DNA from: Halomonas citrativorans
Lineage (GTDB): Bacteria; Pseudomonadota; Gammaproteobacteria; Pseudomonadales; Halomonadaceae
Assembly: GCF_900163645.1 (NCBI RefSeq)
Contig: NZ_FUKM01000036.1
Span: 1 to 44,037 of the forward strand
Length of the DNA stretch: 44,037 nucleotides
Reading direction: 5' to 3'
Shown: positions 42,764 to 44,037 of the stretch, one piece after another
How the letters are laid out: each line of letters starts with the position of its first letter
How positions within the stretch are numbered: position 1 is the stretch's first letter
Translations under genes and position numbers: made by a program
Notes under the pieces: generated by a model
Databases searched by the model: none
Told to the model about the DNA's origin: nothing
The model's input: only the letters and a program-made list of their open reading frames with translations

Positions 42764-43657
42764 ATGCCAAGGTTGATGTCGCAACGCATTGGTTTTTATG
42801 TAGGCTTATCTGTCTTTTTGCACTTAATAGTGGGCGTTTTCTGGTTAAAGCAGGATGCAGATTCTGTCGTGGCGACCAAAGCTACCGAAAGCGTTTCCAT
42901 GAGCGTAGGGTTGCAGGCCGCCATGGCGGGGGGGGAGCAAAAGAGTGATGCTACCCAGCCCGACACGGCTCAAGCGAAAGTACCTTTAGTCACAACGTCG
43001 GACTCGGCCCCTAAGGAGGCTCTCCAAGAGGTTGTCGATGAGCCTTTGTCAGAGCTTCCAGAGCCAGCAGAAGATAAGGCGGCCCCTCCTGTTGAACGCA
43101 GAAGCCCAGTGGCCAAGACTGATAAACCCGTACCAGAACCCGTACCCGATCCTGTCGTGGCTGAACGGCCTGATCCGGTTAAACAATCAGAGCCGACCGC
43201 GCAGCTTGAGCAAGTCGAACAGCCTTTGGTCAATCAGAAAGCCGTCGATAATACTCAGGCTGAAAATGAAATGGTGGAGGCAGTGGCTGGCCACGCCGGC
43301 GAAGATGGTTCTTCAGCCGAGGGGGTGGTCATGGAAGAAACGGGGATTGCTCAGGCTAACAGTGCGGATGTCGATAACCGGTATGATTTATTGGTTCGTC
43401 AGCACTTGCTTGAAAACAAGCAGACGCCCAGAGTGATGGGGGCTCGCCGCATAGAGGAGGTGATTACGGTTGAGTTCACGCTGGATCGCAATGGCAACGT
43501 GTTAAGCCATCAGTTGGTAGGATTATCCCGCGTGCGAGAATTAAACCAGGCGGGTGGCCGTTTAGTGGAAAGCGCTATGCCTTTCCCTCGTGCTCCCGCT
43601 GGTATTAGCTGGCAGAGTAGGGTGTACACCATCGACGTGCGTTACCAGATCAAGTAA
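42764..43657 (+). CDS. TonB-family energy transducer
   Basis: A 297-residue TonB protein. The N-terminal span (residues 9-28) keeps the SxxxH motif exactly at S16 and H20, as in E. coli TonB. A long periplasmic linker rich in proline, glutamate and lysine follows (PEPVPDPVVAERPDPVKQ). The C-terminal domain (about 205-297) has VITVEFTLDRNGNVLSHQLV and a late AMPFPRAPAG. The usual YP before the domain is replaced by TPRVM. AAGGA precedes the ATG. Last gene of the operon; no clear terminator follows (43658-43843 shows nothing firm). Confidence 0.93.
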   Translation: MPRLMSQRIGFYVGLSVFLHLIVGVFWLKQDADSVVATKATESVSMSVGLQAAMAGGEQKSDATQPDTAQAKVPLVTTSDSAPKEALQEVVDEPLSELPEPAEDKAAPPVERRSPVAKTDKPVPEPVPDPVVAERPDPVKQSEPTAQLEQVEQPLVNQKAVDNTQAENEMVEAVAGHAGEDGSSAEGVVMEETGIAQANSADVDNRYDLLVRQHLLENKQTPRVMGARRIEEVITVEFTLDRNGNVLSHQLVGLSRVRELNQAGGRLVESAMPFPRAPAGISWQSRVYTIDVRYQIK

Positions 43658-43843
43658 AGCCTGGCTGCACCTGAGTTGTTCAATGCCATTGCATAACGAG
43701 TTTGCAGCGCTATACAGACTAACAGGGCAGGTGTTTAGGCCAGTACTGGCGCTCGCTCTTTGAATAGCGAAATAAAAAAGAGAAAAGCAGGGAAGGTATA
43801 ACACAAAAGGCGATGTTCAATGATGCGGACGGGACCAGCTTAA

Positions 43844-43930
43844 TGGTGCCCAGGAGAGGACTTGAACCTCCACGTCCATACGGACACTAGCACCTGAAGC
43901 TAGCGCGTCTACCAATTCCGCCACCTGGGC
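43844..43930 (-). tRNA. tRNA-Leu (anticodon CAG)
   Basis: An 87-base cloverleaf read on the minus strand: acceptor GCCCAGG / CCTGGGC with encoded CCA, D-arm GGCGGAATTGGTAGACGC, anticodon stem-loop with CTAGC-TTCAGGT-GCTAG giving CAG, long class II variable arm, and T-loop GGTTCAAGTCC. Its 3' end faces the tonB cluster. Confidence 0.96.
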
Positions 43931-43971
43931 GCATCATTTGTACTGCGGGTGTTTTGCTGATTGTATTCGTA

Positions 43972-44037
43972 TGGTGCCCAGGAGAGGACTTGAACCTCCA
44001 CGTCCATACGGACACTAGCACCTGAAGCTAGCGCGTC
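43972..44037 (-). tRNA. Second tRNA-Leu (CAG), cut by the window edge
   Basis: Bases 43972-44037 repeat the 3' part of the preceding tRNA-Leu exactly, including anticodon CAG, variable arm, T-arm and CCA. The 5' end lies beyond the window. The two copies are 41 bases apart. Confidence 0.95.

Noticed and set aside
40716..43657. ATP-binding domain for a FusD/YddA-type ABC transporter
   Set aside because: No Walker A or ABC signature is present in the transporter or its neighbours.

Overview
The window reads as a chromosomal segment of a gammaproteobacterium. I infer a Halomonas-like member of the Halomonadaceae from the protein types (arginine and carnitine uptake and catabolism, an AGCS symporter, HiPIP, PrkA/YeaH/SpoVR) and the fairly high GC of most of it. 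This is inference from family content, not a database match. No phage, transposase or CRISPR array is visible.

Layout: 1-374 holds two tandem copies of a 194-base repeat. Then come chromate exporter chrA, a small HTH protein, purE-purK behind a terminator-like leader hairpin, and a TraX-family membrane protein. 5119-9444 (minus) is an arginine/ornithine-type ABC importer downstream of astE. wrbA, dmlA with a divergent LysR gene, and a decayed YjbQ fragment follow. 12825-15988 is a carnitine module: orphan betaine/carnitine-type binding protein, gamma-butyrobetaine dioxygenase and divergent LysR. Next are an AGCS symporter, azoR, an alkyltransferase-like gene, a TetR-regulated MFS exporter, a SnoaL-like/HxlR divergent pair, a GNAT-nitrilase fusion, an EamA transporter, fadH and a threonine aldolase. 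28238-33078 is the prkA-yeaH-spoVR stress operon, followed by HiPIP, a lone Lrp-type sensor domain and a membrane-anchored NUC1 nuclease.

The most interesting region is 35166-43657, which is visibly more A/T rich than its surroundings and ends beside tandem tRNA-Leu(CAG) genes. A TonB-dependent receptor is divergent from a five-gene operon: periplasmic M16 zinc protease, SbmA/BacA-like peptide importer, ExbB, ExbD and TonB. A Fur-box match (16/19) lies in the shared upstream region. Together they look like a self-contained machine that imports a protein or large peptide across the outer membrane, cuts it in the periplasm and moves the fragments into the cytoplasm. It resembles the Pectobacterium Fus ferredoxin-import system and E. 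coli yddA-yddB-pqqL, but the ABC-type inner-membrane component is replaced by an ATPase-free SbmA-type transporter and a private energy-transducing complex is included. The substrate is unknown; the Fur site points to iron.
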